Part shown: positions 63,401-64,000 of the stretch, in pieces | Position numbering within the stretch: position 1 is the first letter of the stretch | How the letters are laid out: each line of letters starts with the position of its first letter | NCBI GenBank assembly: GCA_039654915.1 | Contig: CM077595.1 | Location: 83,617,501-83,681,500, forward strand | Reading direction: 5' to 3' | DNA: 64,000 nt | Source of the DNA: Aquilaria yunnanensis | Lineage: Eukaryota; Streptophyta; Magnoliopsida; Malvales; Thymelaeaceae | Notes under the pieces: generated by a model | Databases searched by the model: none | The model's input: only the letters and a program-made list of their open reading frames with translations | Told to the model about the DNA's origin: nothing | Made by a program: the position numbers and the translations under genes

Positions 63401-63461
63401 TGCTGGTACCCGTTATAATGTGCCATTAATCAACTCTCTTGTCCTCTATGTTGGAATGCAG
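45421..63461 (+). CDS. NOT1: CCR4-NOT scaffold NOT1 (CNOT1), 3' end beyond window
   Basis: Scaffold of the CCR4-NOT deadenylase, which shortens mRNA poly(A) tails and represses translation. 48 exons (2,246 codons) are visible: 45421-45519, 45764-46061, 46173-46401, 46557-46896, 47013-47126, 47205-47333, 47410-47601, 47685-47879, 47992-48129, 48283-48399, 48487-48740, 49698-49801, 49960-50054, 50137-50376, 50731-50919, 51017-51098, 51194-51261, 52921-53066, 53248-53356, 53439-53585, 53668-53715, 53796-53924, 54063-54302, 54399-54539, 54619-54704, 54792-54897, 55413-55508, 55627-55779, 56786-56959, 57053-57261, 57749-57887, 57969-58094, 58810-58854, 59016-59093, 59178-59294, 59656-59782, 59865-59965, 60046-60180, 60262-60342, 61277-61423, 61520-61651, 61759-61806, 61953-62099, 62167-62228, 62579-62732, 62857-63048, 63129-63233, 63327-63461. 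Phases agree at every junction. It starts [20 protein letters not shown] as plant NOT1 does. Domains: HEAT-rich N-terminus, TTP-binding-like region (about 620-850), MIF4G-like CAF1-binding domain (about 965-1150, [20 protein letters not shown]), CAF40-binding DUF3819 region (about 1280-1430), and the start of the NOT1 domain ([20 protein letters not shown]). Roughly the last 150-200 residues are missing. Confidence 0.96.
48777..49013. mobile_element. Stowaway-type MITE in NOT1 intron 11
   Basis: It starts TACTCCCTTCGTCCCATAA and ends TTTTGGGATGGAGGGAGTA, a near-perfect inverted pair with TA at both ends. 237 bp, AT-rich, non-coding. It lies in the 957-bp intron between exons 11 and 12. Confidence 0.85.
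51356..51878. mobile_element. Older Stowaway-type MITE in NOT1 intron 17
   Basis: Outer ends TACAACCTCTGTCCTATAAC and (reverse complement) TAATTCCCTCTGTCCCATC, followed on both sides by matching inner phrases (CACTTTTGGCCTTTTGAAAT / CACCTTTTGACTTTTCGAAA). A younger element of the same type is inserted at 51488-51783, so the host copy is about 230 bp without it. Confidence 0.75.
51488..51783. mobile_element. Younger Stowaway-type MITE nested in the older one
   Basis: It starts TACTCCCTCCGTCTTAGTTT and ends AATTTGGGACGGAGGTAGTA. The terminal repeats are closer to the canonical CTCCCTCCGTCCC than those of the outer element, consistent with later insertion. Confidence 0.8.
57365..57414 (+). repeat. 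Short duplicated GT-rich unit in NOT1 intron 30
   Basis: The phrase AACCTGTGTGTGTGTGTAAC plus AGAAATTA occurs twice in direct succession. Simple replication slippage is the likely cause. Confidence 0.8.
58209..58468. mobile_element. Stowaway-type MITE in NOT1 intron 32
   Basis: It starts TACTCCCTCCATCCCACAA. The right end, TATGGAACAAAAGGAGTG, is a worn inverted match. Its right half falls within the tandem duplication at 58330-58801. Confidence 0.55.
58330..58801. repeat. Recent tandem duplication in NOT1 intron 32
   Basis: Unit 1 (58330-58570) and unit 2 (58571-58801) are nearly identical: both run from AAAGxCTAAAAxGCATTCTAA through GAAGAAGATGCATAAAAGT to TGACTTACTTTCTGTAAT. Small indels distinguish them, including 11 extra bases, TATAAAAGTGT-like, in unit 1. 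Unit 2 ends 9 bp before exon 33, so it supplies the upstream acceptor context. Confidence 0.85.
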
Positions 63462-64000
63462 GTACTTCATGACTATTTTTTTTTTCCATCTTTTGCATGT
63501 TTGTCAGTGTCTTGTTAGGAAGCGGACTTTGTGGTTTGTATGCAAACTTTCATCTGTGTATTCTGTAGACTTCTTTGATGCAAATGAAAAAAAAAAGAAT
63601 TAGATAAATGGTTATATTGCATTGTATACTCTAGTAACTTATCCTATTCCACCATGATTCTTATCAAATGACGCTGTCTGGCGTGGTCCTGTAAATTTGA
63701 GGGTGCTGTGGCAGCTTTTATTGAAATTTGGATTTCCTGGTTACCGTTTCTGTTCAGAATCTCTCTTCCACTCTCTTGTCTGATGTGCGTTATGTTTACA
63801 GGATTGGTGCTTTGGTAGTTTGCATACAATGGGTTGAGCTGGAAATCATATGATAAGTACATGTTGGTCTGACGGGATTTTAAAGAATGCCTTTTTTTTT
63901 TCTGAATATGGGAGGACTAATTTTTTTGGTGTGGTTAATCTGTCGGGAGATCAGCATGATTAAGTACAATGAGTTCATAATGCTTTTCCGTGGCTATCTT
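63462..64000 (+). other. NOT1 intron 48, running off the window
   Basis: After exon 48 (donor GTACTTC at 63462) no continuing NOT1 coding sequence appears before the end. Similar plant NOT1 proteins continue with an Ala-Ile-rich start of the next exon, which is not present here. Confidence 0.6.

Noticed and set aside
1..64000. CRISPR arrays, rRNA genes, known miRNA precursors, organellar insertions
   Set aside because: Looked for by eye on both strands. No regular direct-repeat/spacer array, no rRNA-like block, and no match to conserved plant miRNA sequences that I know was found.

Overview
This is AT-rich nuclear DNA of a flowering plant. Four spliced genes with canonical GT-AG introns (plus one GC-AG intron) sit in long intergenic stretches full of old DNA transposons. 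The GATA4/GATA2-type zinc-finger gene, the RHIP1-like gene and the CTCCCTCCGTCCC-ended Stowaway-type MITEs all point to an angiosperm, most likely a eudicot. I cannot name the species from the sequence alone.

Layout. 1-6.4 kb: a decayed hAT transposon with a recognisable C-terminal dimerisation domain, a nested MULE-type MITE, and a neighbouring short hAT-type element with 17-bp terminal repeats and a near-perfect 8-bp target duplication. 6.76-11.0 kb (+): complete gene for the spliceosomal/exon-junction factor CWC22. 11-17.4 kb: intergenic, with foldback and Stowaway-type MITEs, an unexplained minus-strand reading frame and two orphan G-boxes. 17.4-19.8 kb: a Mutator-like element with long inverted ends that encloses a broken piece of a mitochondrial-type small heat shock protein gene (Pack-MULE) and a second copy of the 5.6-kb hAT family. 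20-26.5 kb: a degraded L1-type LINE (endonuclease, reverse transcriptase and zinc-knuckle motifs) split by a 1.5-kb insertion. 26.7-27.2 kb: a MULE-type MITE with a perfect 9-bp target duplication. 27.7-28.7 kb (+): GATA4/GATA2-type transcription factor. 32.05-34.8 kb (-): nine-exon RHIP1-like gene. 34.95-38.76 kb: a 3.8-kb Pack-MULE, ending next to the RHIP1-like start codon, that carries a ZIP metal-transporter fragment. 39.3-41.3 kb: decayed minisatellite arrays. 41.6-45.2 kb: another MULE-type element and foldback repeats. 45.4 kb to the window end (+): 48 exons, about 2,246 codons, of the CCR4-NOT scaffold NOT1 (CNOT1). The last part of this gene lies beyond the window.

The genes do not form a pathway. 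CWC22 and NOT1 are housekeeping RNA-metabolism genes and both have a telo-box (AAACCCTA) just upstream of the ATG. The GATA factor and the RHIP1-like protein are regulatory. What stands out is the transposon layer: two Pack-MULEs with identifiable captured host-gene fragments, one of them now forming the immediate upstream region of a host gene. I found no convincing new multi-gene system. The unrecognised reading frames at 11.8-12.2 kb and 31.2-31.5 kb are the best candidates for something undescribed.
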